From assembly GCA_012518035.1 (NCBI GenBank), contig JAAYTL010000070.1:1-63267 (forward strand): DNA of 63,267 bases, read 5' to 3'. Both the position numbers and the translations under genes were made by a program. Under the pieces are notes generated by a model. The model was not told the DNA's origin and made no database searches. It saw only the letters and a program-made list of their open reading frames with translations. Below, piece by piece: positions 45,277-55,063 of the stretch; the stretch's first letter is position 1, and each line of letters begins with the position of its first letter. Source of the DNA: Tissierellia bacterium (GTDB taxonomy: Bacteria > Bacillota > Clostridia > Tissierellales > Tissierellaceae).

Positions 45277-46308
45277 ATGGATAGAAATATTAATTGTGTT
45301 CAAGTATATTCTAACGAGCCCAAGGTCGTGGTTATAGGTGGAGGAACAGGCTCATCTATTCTTCTCAGTGGGCTTAAGAAATATACACCCAATATAACAG
45401 CCATAATTACTGTGGCAGATGATGGAGGAAGTTCAGGAGTCCTTAGGGAGGATTTAGGCATGTTGGCCCCAGGAGATATTAGGGCCTGCCTACTAGCCCT
45501 TGCCAATACCGAGCCCACTATGGAAAAATTACTCCAATATAGGTTTGATAACGGAATCTTGAAGAACCAGAGCTTCGGGAACCTGTTTTTAGCAGCCATG
45601 GTGGGTATACATGGGAGTTTTGAAAAGGCTATTCAGGAAGCTAGCAACGTATTGGCGATTACCGGTAAGGTATATCCAATGACCTTGGATGATGTTCATC
45701 TTTACGCAAGATTGGATAATGGAATGATTGTCAAGGGCGAATCCCAAATACCCAAGGAAGTGCTGAAGTCAAAAAGTAAGATTGATAGAATCTACATCAA
45801 TCCACAAAAATCCAACCCCTTAAAAGAGGCAGTATCGGCCATCAAGGATGCAGACTTAATAGTCCTAGGACCTGGTAGCCTCTATACCTCAGTTATCCCC
45901 AACCTCTTGGTAAACAACATAGTGGAGAAAATATTTGAAGCAACAGCTCCAAAGGTATATATATCAAATATCATGACCCAACCAGGAGAAACAGATGGTT
46001 TTAGTGTCTTTGACCATGTGGAAGCCATCTTAAAGCACAGCAGGGAGGATTTATTGGATTATGTTATAGCCAATATTGGTGAAATACCTCAGGATAGGCT
46101 ATCTGATTATATAACTGATGGATCCAGACCTGTAAAATTTGATGATTATGATAGGGAAAAGTTAGCTGAATTGAATATTAAACTAATTGAAGATAATCTC
46201 ATAGAAGTTAAGAATAACTACATTAGGCACGATAATGACTACTTAAGTCAATTGTTGATGAGAATAGCCAAGAATAATATTAACAATTCCCACAATTATA
46301 TAGTATAA
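45277..46308 (+). CDS. yvcK: Gluconeogenesis/morphogenesis factor YvcK (CofD-like)
   Basis: 343 residues from the ATG at 45277 with AGGAGT 7 bases upstream. CofD/UPF0052 fold: VVVIGGGTGSSILLSGL, ITVADDGGSSGVLREDLGMLAPGDIR, and DLIVLGPGSLYTSVIPNLLV, which bind a UDP-sugar in the family. In B. subtilis YvcK is needed for growth and shape on gluconeogenic carbon sources and helps place PBP1. It starts 10 bases after rapZ. Note that the window also holds a CofE-like gene (13218-14402); the two are not evidence of F420, since YvcK is the non-F420 branch of the CofD family. Confidence 0.95.
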   Translation: MDRNINCVQVYSNEPKVVVIGGGTGSSILLSGLKKYTPNITAIITVADDGGSSGVLREDLGMLAPGDIRACLLALANTEPTMEKLLQYRFDNGILKNQSFGNLFLAAMVGIHGSFEKAIQEASNVLAITGKVYPMTLDDVHLYARLDNGMIVKGESQIPKEVLKSKSKIDRIYINPQKSNPLKEAVSAIKDADLIVLGPGSLYTSVIPNLLVNNIVEKIFEATAPKVYISNIMTQPGETDGFSVFDHVEAILKHSREDLLDYVIANIGEIPQDRLSDYITDGSRPVKFDDYDREKLAELNIKLIEDNLIEVKNNYIRHDNDYLSQLLMRIAKNNINNSHNYIV

Positions 46309-46355
46309 TTGATATAACATCAGAAGATAGGAAATATTTATCAGGAGTTGGTAAC

Positions 46356-46772
46356 ATGATAACTGAAATAAGCTCCGGAGGTGTGGTGATATTTGGAAAT
46401 GCCCTATTATTGCTTAGGAAATATAATGGGGACTGGGTACTACCAAAAGGTAGGGTAGAAGAAGGCGAAAAACTCCATACAGCTGCCCTGAGGGAGGTCT
46501 ATGAGGAGTCAGGAGTCAAGGCAGAAATAACCCAATATATAGGTAGGATAAATTATCACTATAGGAATATAAAGGAAGATAAGATGGTATCCAAGACGGT
46601 TCATTGGTACCTGATGAAATCCCCCAATATGAATTGCAAGCCTGAAAGGAAAGAGGGATTTATAGATGCAAAATTTATCCATATCGATAGGGTTATGGAT
46701 ATAGTGAGATACGAAGATGAGAGACGGATTATAAAGAAAAGCTTAAAGATTATAGGCAATGACTTGGGGTGA
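46356..46772 (+). CDS. NUDIX hydrolase
   Basis: 138 residues. The Nudix box is complete: GRVEEGEKLHTAALREVYEESGVKAE (G-x5-E-x7-RE-x-x-EE-x-G). The N-terminal strands are ITEISSGGVVIFGNALLLLRKYNGDWVLPKG. Such enzymes cleave X-linked nucleoside diphosphates; the match to MutT, Ap4A or another subgroup is not decided. In Bacillus a Nudix gene (yvcI) also heads the yvcJKL-crh cluster; here it lies between yvcK and whiA. The next gene starts 4 bases after its stop. Confidence 0.93.
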   Translation: MITEISSGGVVIFGNALLLLRKYNGDWVLPKGRVEEGEKLHTAALREVYEESGVKAEITQYIGRINYHYRNIKEDKMVSKTVHWYLMKSPNMNCKPERKEGFIDAKFIHIDRVMDIVRYEDERRIIKKSLKIIGNDLG

Positions 46773-46776
46773 TGGT

Positions 46777-47730
46777 ATGTCTTTTTCTTTAGCAACCAAG
46801 AATGAACTAGCTAGAATACCTGTTACTGATAACCTATACATGCTAGCAGAATTAGCTGCTTTAGTAAGAATGTGTGGAACCATACAGATTTCTGGCCTAA
46901 ACAGTATCAATATTAGGTTCACTACAGAGAATGCAGCAATTGCCAGAAGGGTCTTCACCTTCTTAAAGGAATTGTATGAAGGTGAGATTGAAGTAGTAGT
47001 AAAGCGCACTAGGCAGTTGAAGAAGAACAATAATTACTTGATAACAATTAAGGATACTGATATTTCTAAGAAATTACTAATTGATGTTGGATTTATAAAT
47101 GGTGGAGACAACTATGATATCTTCAATGTCCAATATAGAATAGGAGAGCAAATCCTAAATGATAGGATGGCCAAGAGGGCCTATTTACGTGGTGCATTTC
47201 TAGGCGGAGGCTCCATCAGTAATCCTGAAAAAGCCTATCATTTAGAATTCGTTACCAATAATCAAGAGCATAGTGATGACCTTTCCAGTATTATTAACTC
47301 TTTTGATCTCAATTCCAAGGTGGTCTTAAGGAAGAGTAACTATGTTGTTTATCTCAAGGAAGGTAGCCAAATAGTTGATCTGCTTAATATCATGGGAGCC
47401 CATCAAGCCCTATTAAAGTTTGAGGACATTAGAGTTTTAAAAGATGTTAGAAATAACATTAATAGGCTGGTAAACTGTGAGACAGCCAACCTTAATAAAA
47501 CCATTGATGCTTCTATTAGGCAAGTAGCCCATATTGAAAGAATAAGAGACCACATGGGGTTAGACAAGCTTCCACCTAAGTTGAGGGAAGTAGCTGAGAT
47601 TCGATTAAACTATCCAGAGGCTACCCTCAAGGAGATAGGTCAAATGCTAGACCCACCTGTTGGGAAATCAGGGGTTAATCACAGGTTTAGAAAGCTAGAG
47701 GAAATATCAAATGACTTGAAAGGAGTATGA
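46777..47730 (+). CDS. whiA: Sporulation/cell-cycle regulator WhiA
   Basis: 317 residues from the ATG at 46777. The N-terminal domain is a LAGLIDADG-homing-endonuclease-like fold without catalytic residues, seen in RAYLRGAFLGGGSISNPEKAYHLEF and YLKEGSQIVDLLNIMGAH. The C-terminal helix-turn-helix has LPPKLREVAEIRLNYPEATLKEIGQMLDPPVGKSGVNHRFRKLEEI. WhiA controls sporulation division in Streptomyces and affects division and chromosome segregation in Bacillus. It is the anchor of the conserved yvcJKL cluster and is followed within 2 bases by HPr. Confidence 0.96.
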   Translation: MSFSLATKNELARIPVTDNLYMLAELAALVRMCGTIQISGLNSINIRFTTENAAIARRVFTFLKELYEGEIEVVVKRTRQLKKNNNYLITIKDTDISKKLLIDVGFINGGDNYDIFNVQYRIGEQILNDRMAKRAYLRGAFLGGGSISNPEKAYHLEFVTNNQEHSDDLSSIINSFDLNSKVVLRKSNYVVYLKEGSQIVDLLNIMGAHQALLKFEDIRVLKDVRNNINRLVNCETANLNKTIDASIRQVAHIERIRDHMGLDKLPPKLREVAEIRLNYPEATLKEIGQMLDPPVGKSGVNHRFRKLEEISNDLKGV

Positions 47731-47732
47731 GT

Positions 47733-47999
47733 ATGGAGAGAATAACTTTAAAATTAAAAAACAAAGAGGGTTTACATGCTAGGCCAGCAGCAGTATTTGT
47801 ACAGGAAGCCAATAAATTTGATAGTGAAATTGAAATTGAATTCCAAGGTATGAAGGTAAATGGAAAAAGCATCATAGGTATCATGTCACTAGGAGCTTTT
47901 TATGGTGAAGACATAACCATTACAGCCCGAGGCCGGGATGAAGAAGAGGCTATTAGGACCTTGGAAAAATTAATAACTAATGAGTTTCAAGAACTATAG
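47733..47999 (+). CDS. ptsH: Phosphocarrier protein HPr
   Basis: 88 residues. The ATG at 47733 is chosen because AAAGGAGT is 6 bases upstream and because it puts the catalytic His exactly at position 15 (GLHARPAA) and the regulatory Ser at 46 (NGKSIIGIMSL). An ATG at 47727 abuts the ribosome binding site. HPr passes phosphate from enzyme I to PTS sugar permeases via His15, and HprK places the CcpA-co-repressor phosphate on Ser46. In Bacillus this position after whiA is held by Crh, which lacks His15; here His15 is present, so it can serve both PTS transport and catabolite control. Confidence 0.95.
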   Translation: MERITLKLKNKEGLHARPAAVFVQEANKFDSEIEIEFQGMKVNGKSIIGIMSLGAFYGEDITITARGRDEEEAIRTLEKLITNEFQEL

Positions 48000-48014
48000 G
48001 ACAATTAAGTACTT

Positions 48015-48392
48015 ATGAGGGCTATACTAATTACCAATAATGTAAAGGTATATGACAAATTCAAGGATAATATGGATATCGTTTATAGGGGAGAATGTTC
48101 TTATTTAGAAGTCTTGGAGCTAGCTAGGGACAAAATCTACCAGGGTCATGAATTGCTTACTCATCCTTTGTCTGGCAGCCTTAAACCCAATGAGACCCCT
48201 TTTAAGTCCATAATAATATCAAAAGAAAGATCCAGCTTAGACCATAATAGCTTAAATATTATAGAAGCTAGTATAGAGACTACTAAGAAATTTTTGAGAC
48301 AAAAAACTACTCCCATGTGGACGGAAAGGGTATTGGAGGACTTTAGGATAATTGACTTGTCCTTAATAGAAAATATTTTAGACTCTCCATAG
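48015..48392 (+). CDS. GrdX-family protein
   Basis: 125 residues. The family blocks are ILITNNVKVYDKF at the start, YLEVLELARDKIYQGHELLTHPLSGSLKPNETPFKSIIIS in the middle, and a helical C-terminus ending SLIENILDSP. GrdX is encoded with the glycine/sarcosine/betaine reductase genes of Stickland-fermenting Clostridia, but its molecular role is unknown. Here it stands apart from any grd reductase gene, between HPr and dnaE, 15 bases after HPr. Its stop codon lies inside a terminator stem. It suggests that the organism may ferment amino acids. Confidence 0.8.
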   Translation: MRAILITNNVKVYDKFKDNMDIVYRGECSYLEVLELARDKIYQGHELLTHPLSGSLKPNETPFKSIIISKERSSLDHNSLNIIEASIETTKKFLRQKTTPMWTERVLEDFRIIDLSLIENILDSP

Positions 48393-48405
48393 AGTCTATA
48401 TTTTT
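48379..48405 (+). terminator. Intrinsic terminator overlapping the grdX stop
   Basis: TAGACTCT (48379-48386) and AGAGTCTA (48391-48398) with a 4-base loop, then TATTTTT. The grdX stop codon (48390-48392) is in the loop and right arm. Confidence 0.78.
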
Positions 48406-48452
48406 GTATAATATGACAACTACAATCATACTTACTAGAGAGGATAGTATAA

Positions 48453-51400
48453 ATGATGAAGAAAGAATTTGTCCATCTACATGTCCATACTGGCTTTAGC
48501 TTATTAGATGGCTCAATTAAAATAAAGGACTTAATTTCTAGGACCAAGGAGTTGGGGATGGATACCATTGCTATTACCGACCACGGTTCCATGTTTGGAG
48601 TTATTGAGTTTTATAAGGAAGCCATGAGGCAGAATATCAAGCCCATACTTGGCTCTGAAATATATACTGCCATCAATAAGTATACCGAAAAAGAACCCAA
48701 GGATAAGAACCAATACCATCTAGTACTTTTAGCAGAGGATAATCAAGGATACCAAAACCTTATGAAGATTGTATCTGAAGCCTATGTTAATGGATTTTAC
48801 TATAAGCCAAGGGTGGACAAGGATATATTGAGAAAATATAATAAGGGTATAATAGCCTTATCTGCTTGTCTAGGCGGAGAAATTCAACAGTTCCTCCTAG
48901 ACAATAACTATGAAAGGGCCAAACAATCTGCCCTGGAGCATAGGGATATTTTTGGTGAAGGCAACTTCTTCCTTGAGCTTCAGGACCATGGAATGAATGA
49001 GCAAGTTCAAGTCAATAATCAATTGATAAGGTTAAGCAAGGAAACTGGTATACCCTTAGTAGCTACTAATGATGTACATTATCTAAGGAAGGAAGATGCA
49101 GGAGTCCATGATGTCCTCCTCTGCATCCAGACAGGTAAAACCATAAATGATGATGATAGGATGAAGTTTCCCACAAACCAATTCTACCTAAAGTCACCAG
49201 AGGAGATGATTGAGCTTTTCGCAAATCAAAGGCAGGCTATCGATAATACAGTCCTCATAGGTAAACGCTGTAATGTGGAATTGGACTTTTCAACCCTCCA
49301 TCTCCCAGAATATAAGGTCCCTGCTGGTTATACCAATGAATCCTACTTAAAAGAAATTACCCTAGAGGGTCTAAAGTATAGATTTGGAGAAATAACCCCT
49401 GAAATCAGGGAAAGATTTGATTATGAATTCCAAACCATTGTAGATATGGGGTACGTGGATTATTTCCTCATAGTATGGGATTTTATAAAGTATGCCAAGG
49501 ATAATGAGATTATGGTAGGACCTGGTAGGGGCTCAGCTGCAGGAAGTCTAGTTTCCTATGGCTTAGGTATAACAGATGTGGACCCACTGGAATACGGTTT
49601 ACTCTTTGAGAGATTTCTAAATCCGGAAAGGGTAACCATGCCAGATATAGATATAGATTTTTGTTATGAAAGACGAGAAGAGGTAATAGACTATGTTATA
49701 AACAAATACGGCCATGATAGGGTAGCCCAAATAGTTACCTTTGGGACCATGGCTGCCAGGGCATCCATTAGGGATGTGGGCAGGGCTATAGATATGCCCT
49801 ATAGGGATGTGGACTATGTAGCAAAAAACATTCCTACGGATATAGGTATGACCATAGATAAGGCCCTCAATGAGAATAGGGAACTTAGGGAACAATATGA
49901 AAACAACGAGCAAATCCGTACCTTAATAGACTATGCTAGGCAGGTGGAAGGTCTTCCTAGACACACCTCCACCCATGCAGCAGGTGTAGTTATTTCTAGG
50001 GAGCCCATAACAAATTATGTCCCCCTCTTGAGGAATGGTGATATCCTATCTACACAATTTAATATGCTGGAATTGGAAGAGTTGGGCCTACTTAAGATGG
50101 ACTTCCTGGGATTAAGGACCTTAACCGTCATAAGGGATGCAATCAAGCTAATAGAAGAAAACCACGGAGTAAAGGTGGACTTTAATCAGATAGATTTTAA
50201 GGACCCTGCAATATTTGAAATGTTTGCTAGGGGTGAAACCTTAGGAATCTTCCAATTTGAAAGTACAGGCATGAGGAGCTTCCTTAAGGAATTAAAACCT
50301 AATGTATTTGAAGACCTTATAGCTGCCAATTCCTTGTATAGGCCGGGACCCATGAACCAAATTCCTACATTTGTGGAACGTAAGCATGACCCAAGTAAGA
50401 TAAGCTATATACACCCTAAGCTGGAAGACATTCTTGATGTAACCTATGGTTGTATTGTCTATCAAGAACAGGTAATGCAGATTGTTCAGGAAATTGGAGG
50501 ATACTCAATGGGTCGTGCAGACCTGGTCCGTCGGGCTATGGGCAAGAAGAAGATGGAGATTATGGAAGAGGAAAGAAAGAACTTCATCTTTGGGCAAGTA
50601 GATGAGGACGGAGAGGTCATAATAAGTGGGGCTATAAGAAATGGAGTGGATGAAAAATCAGCCAACCAAATCTATGATTTGATGATTGATTTTGCCAACT
50701 ATGCCTTTAATAAATCCCACTCAGTTGCCTATGCGGTAATAGCCTATAGAACAGCATATTTAAAGCATTATTATCCAGTAGAATTTATGGCAGCCCAGAT
50801 ATCTTCCGTGATGACTGTAACCAGTACCGTATCACTCTATATTCAAGAATGTAAGAGGTTAGGAATAGAGGTATTACCTCCAGATGTTAACGAGTCATCC
50901 CATAAGTTTACTGTTGCCAATGGTAAGATACGATTTGGATTAACTGCAGTTAAAAATGTAGGTGAAAACCTAATATCAGCTATAGTTAAGGCAAGGCAGG
51001 CTGGTCCCTTTGTGAGCTTTACAGATTTAATTGAAAGAGTTGAAAAGATTGACTCCACAGCTATGAACAAAAGGGGAATAGAAAGTCTAATAAGATGTGG
51101 GGCTATGGACAGTTTGGGAGCAAATAGGGCCCAGTTACTAGCTATATTTGAAAAGACCATAGATGCCATCCATGCAGATAGAAAGAGAAATCTCCAAGGT
51201 CAGTTTTCCTTGTTTGACACACTAGATGATAAAGTAAGCCAGGATGAACTACCTGACTTAAAAGAATTTCCACAAAAAATCTTATTGAACATGGAAAAGG
51301 AAGTTTTGGGTATATATATATCTGGCCATCCCCTTGCTCCTTATGAAAAAGAGTTAAAGAGGATTTCCAATATAACAACATCGGAGATTCATTCAGAAGT

Positions 51401-51929
51401 AGAAAAGGACTCCAATGAGATCAGAAACATAAGGGATGGGCAAAGGGTTAAAATTGGCGGTATAGTAGTTAATAGAAAGAATCAGATAACTAAGAACAAC
51501 AACATGATGGCCTTTATTACCATTGAGGATTTTGTAGGTTCCATTGAATGTATTGTATTTCCCAAGATTTATGAAAACCACAAGGACTTAATCGATGAAG
51601 ATTCATTAATCATAATCGAGGGTAGACTTAGCATTTCAGAGGTAGATGAGCCTAAAATAATCTGTGAGAAAATTGCTCCTTTAAATAATTACAAACTGGA
51701 TAAATTATATATAAAGATAGCTCAGGATAAAAGCAAGGATGTGATTAATAAAATTAATACTATCTTAAAGAAGAGCCCTGGTGACACACCAATCTATATA
51801 TACTTTGAGAAGAATAAAAAAACCTTTATAGCAGACCATTCACTATGGATAGATATAAATAAAGAAGAAACTATTAGGGACTTAGAGGACTTATTAGGCA
51901 AGGACAATGTTGTTCTTACCAAAGTATAA
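48453..51929 (+). CDS. dnaE: DNA polymerase III alpha subunit (DnaE type)
   Basis: 1158 residues. N-terminal PHP domain begins FVHLHVHTGFSLLDG; palm with catalytic Asp in VGPGRGSAAGSLVSYGLGI and MPDIDIDFCYERREEV; fingers with GIFQFES and YRPGPMNQIP; GCIVYQEQVMQI; then the helix-hairpin-helix region, an OB fold (about 1000-1090, VKIGGIVVNRKNQITKNNNMMAFITIEDF) and a C-terminal tail. Firmicutes carry PolC as the main replicase and DnaE to extend lagging-strand primers; this is the DnaE1-like form. Frequently next to pfkA and pyk in Clostridia, as here. Confidence 0.97.
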   Translation: MMKKEFVHLHVHTGFSLLDGSIKIKDLISRTKELGMDTIAITDHGSMFGVIEFYKEAMRQNIKPILGSEIYTAINKYTEKEPKDKNQYHLVLLAEDNQGYQNLMKIVSEAYVNGFYYKPRVDKDILRKYNKGIIALSACLGGEIQQFLLDNNYERAKQSALEHRDIFGEGNFFLELQDHGMNEQVQVNNQLIRLSKETGIPLVATNDVHYLRKEDAGVHDVLLCIQTGKTINDDDRMKFPTNQFYLKSPEEMIELFANQRQAIDNTVLIGKRCNVELDFSTLHLPEYKVPAGYTNESYLKEITLEGLKYRFGEITPEIRERFDYEFQTIVDMGYVDYFLIVWDFIKYAKDNEIMVGPGRGSAAGSLVSYGLGITDVDPLEYGLLFERFLNPERVTMPDIDIDFCYERREEVIDYVINKYGHDRVAQIVTFGTMAARASIRDVGRAIDMPYRDVDYVAKNIPTDIGMTIDKALNENRELREQYENNEQIRTLIDYARQVEGLPRHTSTHAAGVVISREPITNYVPLLRNGDILSTQFNMLELEELGLLKMDFLGLRTLTVIRDAIKLIEENHGVKVDFNQIDFKDPAIFEMFARGETLGIFQFESTGMRSFLKELKPNVFEDLIAANSLYRPGPMNQIPTFVERKHDPSKISYIHPKLEDILDVTYGCIVYQEQVMQIVQEIGGYSMGRADLVRRAMGKKKMEIMEEERKNFIFGQVDEDGEVIISGAIRNGVDEKSANQIYDLMIDFANYAFNKSHSVAYAVIAYRTAYLKHYYPVEFMAAQISSVMTVTSTVSLYIQECKRLGIEVLPPDVNESSHKFTVANGKIRFGLTAVKNVGENLISAIVKARQAGPFVSFTDLIERVEKIDSTAMNKRGIESLIRCGAMDSLGANRAQLLAIFEKTIDAIHADRKRNLQGQFSLFDTLDDKVSQDELPDLKEFPQKILLNMEKEVLGIYISGHPLAPYEKELKRISNITTSEIHSEVEKDSNEIRNIRDGQRVKIGGIVVNRKNQITKNNNMMAFITIEDFVGSIECIVFPKIYENHKDLIDEDSLIIIEGRLSISEVDEPKIICEKIAPLNNYKLDKLYIKIAQDKSKDVINKINTILKKSPGDTPIYIYFEKNKKTFIADHSLWIDINKEETIRDLEDLLGKDNVVLTKV

Positions 51930-51950
51930 AGGTAATAAGGGGGATATCAT

Positions 51951-52145
51951 ATGTGGACTACAGTATATATTGCTTCAGGTAAGGATTGGGCTGAGGAAGT
52001 AGAAAATAGACTATCCTATGAGGGATTTATTGTGAAGACTAGGTTCTTTGCCATGGAAGGTAATAAGGAGTTATATGAGATATTGGCTCCATCCTTCGAA
52101 GCAGAAGATATACAGAGTATGTTGACAGAGCTAGGTATAATGTAA
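51951..52145 (+). CDS. Small conserved protein (DUF2007-like)
   Basis: 64 residues, ATG after GGGGGATAT. The pattern [30 protein letters not shown], then [21 protein letters not shown], matches small ACT-like folded proteins commonly found between dnaE and pfkA in Clostridia. It may be a ligand-binding or signal-transducing mini-domain, but no function is known to me. It is 21 bases after dnaE and 26 before pfkA, so it is part of the operon. Confidence 0.65.
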   Translation: MWTTVYIASGKDWAEEVENRLSYEGFIVKTRFFAMEGNKELYEILAPSFEAEDIQSMLTELGIM

Positions 52146-52171
52146 CCAGCAATCTTAATTGGGGGGATAGA

Positions 52172-53131
52172 ATGAAAACCATTGGAATTCTAACGAGTGG
52201 AGGAGACGCACCAGGGATGAATGCTGCCATCAGGGCAGTTGTTAGGACCAGTATTTACCATGGAGCCAGAGTTATGGGTATTAAACAGGGTTTTGCTGGC
52301 CTGCTTGAAGGTGATATATATGAAATGAACCTTTCTTCTGTAGCAGATATCATCCACAGGGGTGGAACCATGTTAAGAAGTAGTAGGTCTGATGAATTTA
52401 AAACAGAAGAAGGGTTAAAAAAGGCTATAAAGGTACTAAAGATTTTCGGTATAGATGGATTAGTTGTTTTGGGGGGAGATGGTAGCTTTAAGGGGGCAAA
52501 CTCCCTATATGATGCAGGAATACCCACTATTGGGATTCCATGTACCATCGACAATGATTTGGGTTATACGGACTTTACTGTTGGCTTTTTAACTGCAGTT
52601 GAAACGGTAGTTGAAGCGATAAGCAAAATAAGGGATACTTCCAGTTCCCATGGTAGGGCAAATATAATAGAAGTTATGGGAAGACATTGTGGTGATATAG
52701 CCCTATATTCAGGATTAGCCGGTGGTGGAGAGAGTATTATAGTACCAGAAGTAGACTTAGATATGGATGGTATCTTTAAGAAGATAATAAATGGTAGAAA
52801 CAGGGGTAAACTACACCATATAATTGTACTTGCAGAAGGAGTAGGTAATCCTTATGAAGTGGGTAAGCAAATCGAAGAAAACACAGGTCTAGATACTAGA
52901 GTAACCATACTGGGACATTTACAGAGGGGTGGGACACCTACCACCTTCGATAGAATAATAGCCAGCGAAATGGGAAGAAAGGCTGTAGAATTATTGTTAG
53001 ATGGTAAGTCAGGCAAGGCTTTGGGTATCAAATGTAATAAAATTATAAATCCAGATTTTAAAGAAGCATTATTAATTAAAAAAGAATTTAACACCAATAT
53101 GTATGAAACAGCACAAATATTGTCAATTTAG
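52172..53131 (+). CDS. pfkA: 6-phosphofructokinase
   Basis: 319 residues, the standard bacterial ATP-dependent enzyme. Motifs: [17 protein letters not shown] (ATP), [32 protein letters not shown] with the catalytic Asp region, [12 protein letters not shown] (fructose-6-phosphate) and [15 protein letters not shown] replaces the common TIDNDI, with no expected effect. It commits fructose-6-phosphate to glycolysis, raising the fructose-1,6-bisphosphate that activates HprK. It is 11 bases before pyk. Confidence 0.97.
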   Translation: MKTIGILTSGGDAPGMNAAIRAVVRTSIYHGARVMGIKQGFAGLLEGDIYEMNLSSVADIIHRGGTMLRSSRSDEFKTEEGLKKAIKVLKIFGIDGLVVLGGDGSFKGANSLYDAGIPTIGIPCTIDNDLGYTDFTVGFLTAVETVVEAISKIRDTSSSHGRANIIEVMGRHCGDIALYSGLAGGGESIIVPEVDLDMDGIFKKIINGRNRGKLHHIIVLAEGVGNPYEVGKQIEENTGLDTRVTILGHLQRGGTPTTFDRIIASEMGRKAVELLLDGKSGKALGIKCNKIINPDFKEALLIKKEFNTNMYETAQILSI

Positions 53132-53142
53132 GAGGAAAACAT

Positions 53143-54900
53143 ATGAAGAAGACAAAAATAGTCGCAACCATTGGACCTGCATCAGAATCAGAAGAGGTAT
53201 TAAAACAATTATTTGAAAATGGGTTGAACGTATGTAGGTTGAACTTTTCCCATGGTAGCCATGAGGAACATAAGAAACGTATAGACACTATAAAAAAAGT
53301 AAGGGAAGAACTAGGCCTTCCTATTGCTATTATGCTAGACACAAAGGGACCAGAAATCAGGTTGGGTAATTTTAAAGATGGGGTTATAGAGTTAAAGAAA
53401 GGTGATATATTTACCTTAACAAGTAGGGATATCCTAGGTGATAATACCATAGTCAGTATATCCTACAAAGGATTAGCTCAAGATGTTTCTGAGGGTTCCA
53501 TTATCCTTATAGATGATGGCTTGGTAGAGTTAGAAGTGCTTGAAATCATCGACAATACCGATATCAAATGTAGGGCATTAAATGGCGGAGAGCTTAAGAA
53601 CCACAAGGGAGTAAATGTACCTAATGTAGAAATCAACCTACCAGCAATTGTAGAAAAAGATGTTCAAGATATTTTGTTTGGGATAGAAAACGGAGTAGAC
53701 TTTATAGCAGCCTCCTTTATTAGGAAAAAAGAAGACCTAATAGAGATAAGAAAGATACTTGAGGAGAACAATGGTAACCATATAAGCATAATATCCAAGA
53801 TAGAAAACCAGCAAGGAGTAGACAATTTAGATGAAATCATAGCTTTTTCAGATGGCATCATGGTAGCAAGAGGAGACCTAGGAGTCGAAATTGAAGCTGA
53901 AACTATGCCTTTAGTTCAAAAGGAAATGATTAGGAAATGTAACGAAGCAGGTAAGGCTGTAATAACTGCAACACAAATGTTAGACTCAATGATCAGGAAT
54001 CCTCGTCCAACCAGGGCAGAGGTAACAGACGTAGCCAATGCCATCCTAGATGGTACAAGTGCAATCATGTTGTCAGGCGAAACTGCTGCAGGTAAATATC
54101 CAGTAGAATCAGTAAAGACCATGTATAAGATAGCAGTAACAACAGAAAGCTCTTTGGACTATCCAGGTATATTAAAGTCCAAATCCATTAAATCCGGTAT
54201 TACAACCACAAACGCCATCGGAAGGTCCACATGCTACACAGCCCAAGACTTAGATGCAGCAGCTATAATAACAGCAACATCCTCAGGTCATACATCAAGG
54301 GCTATATCAAAATTCAGACCTAAGGCTCCGATAATAGCTGTTACAACAAGTGAAGAAGTCATGAGAAAGCTAGTTTTAGAGTGGGGAGTATACCCTGTAT
54401 TGGCACCTGAAAGCAAGACCACAGATGAAGTAATTTCTAATTCCGTCAAGGCAGCTATAGAAAGTGGTTATGTAGAAGAGGGAGATCTAGTAGTAATAAC
54501 TGCAGGAGTGCCAGTAGGCCTATCAGGTACAACCAACCTAATTAAGGTACACACAATAGGCAAGGTATTATTAACTGGAACCGGTATAGGAAATAAATCC
54601 ATATCAGGAAAGGTATGTGTAGCAAGCAATCAAGCTGAACTCCTAGCAAAGTTTAATGATGGCGATATCCTGGTCTGTGTAAACACCGATAAGGATATGA
54701 TTAACTTTATGAAGAGGGCAAGTGCAATTGTAACTGAACATGGTGGCTTAACCTCCCACGGAGCAATTGTTGGACTTAACCTTGGTAAACCAACCATAGT
54801 TGGAGTCAAGGATGCGACCAAACTCTTGAAAGATGGAGACATAGTAACTGTAGATAGTGAAACAGGACAAATTTATAAGGGTGAGGCAAGAGTATTGTAA
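53143..54900 (+). CDS. pyk: Pyruvate kinase with extra C-terminal PEP-utiliser domain
   Basis: 585 residues; the core enzyme (about 1-470) plus the phosphohistidine-like domain (about 475-585) typical of Bacillus and Clostridia. Motifs: KIVATIGPASE, CRLNFSHGSHEEH, IMLDTKGPEIRLG, IISKIENQQGVDNLDEI with the catalytic Lys, and MVARGDLGVEI. The C-terminal domain shows AIVTEHGGLTSHGAIVGLNLGKPTIVGV, the PEP-utiliser Thr-Ser-His motif. It makes ATP and pyruvate, which nifJ then oxidises. A terminator ends the pfkA-pyk unit. Confidence 0.97.
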   Translation: MKKTKIVATIGPASESEEVLKQLFENGLNVCRLNFSHGSHEEHKKRIDTIKKVREELGLPIAIMLDTKGPEIRLGNFKDGVIELKKGDIFTLTSRDILGDNTIVSISYKGLAQDVSEGSIILIDDGLVELEVLEIIDNTDIKCRALNGGELKNHKGVNVPNVEINLPAIVEKDVQDILFGIENGVDFIAASFIRKKEDLIEIRKILEENNGNHISIISKIENQQGVDNLDEIIAFSDGIMVARGDLGVEIEAETMPLVQKEMIRKCNEAGKAVITATQMLDSMIRNPRPTRAEVTDVANAILDGTSAIMLSGETAAGKYPVESVKTMYKIAVTTESSLDYPGILKSKSIKSGITTTNAIGRSTCYTAQDLDAAAIITATSSGHTSRAISKFRPKAPIIAVTTSEEVMRKLVLEWGVYPVLAPESKTTDEVISNSVKAAIESGYVEEGDLVVITAGVPVGLSGTTNLIKVHTIGKVLLTGTGIGNKSISGKVCVASNQAELLAKFNDGDILVCVNTDKDMINFMKRASAIVTEHGGLTSHGAIVGLNLGKPTIVGVKDATKLLKDGDIVTVDSETGQIYKGEARVL

Positions 54901-54908
54901 TAAAGCTA

Positions 54909-54950
54909 GTAAGGACAGAGGGGTTGAGACTCCTCTGTCTTACTTATTTG
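54909..54950 (+). terminator. Intrinsic terminator after pyk
   Basis: GTAAGGACAGAGG (54909-54921) pairs with CCTCTGTCTTAC (54932-54943) with one bulge, followed by a T-rich tail. Confidence 0.8.
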
Positions 54951-55063
54951 TTATAAAATTCAGGGTCATTTATAGATCCTAAGTTGACCAAATAATAATT
55001 GTATAATTAAATTCAACCTGTTATACTTATTAAGCGGCTCGAAATAAATTAGCAGGTGATATT

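Noticed and set aside
45277-46308. 2-phospho-L-lactate transferase (CofD), with the CofE-like gene as an F420 pathway
   Set aside because: Gene order with rapZ, nudix, whiA and HPr identifies this as YvcK, the non-F420 branch, so it does not support F420 synthesis.
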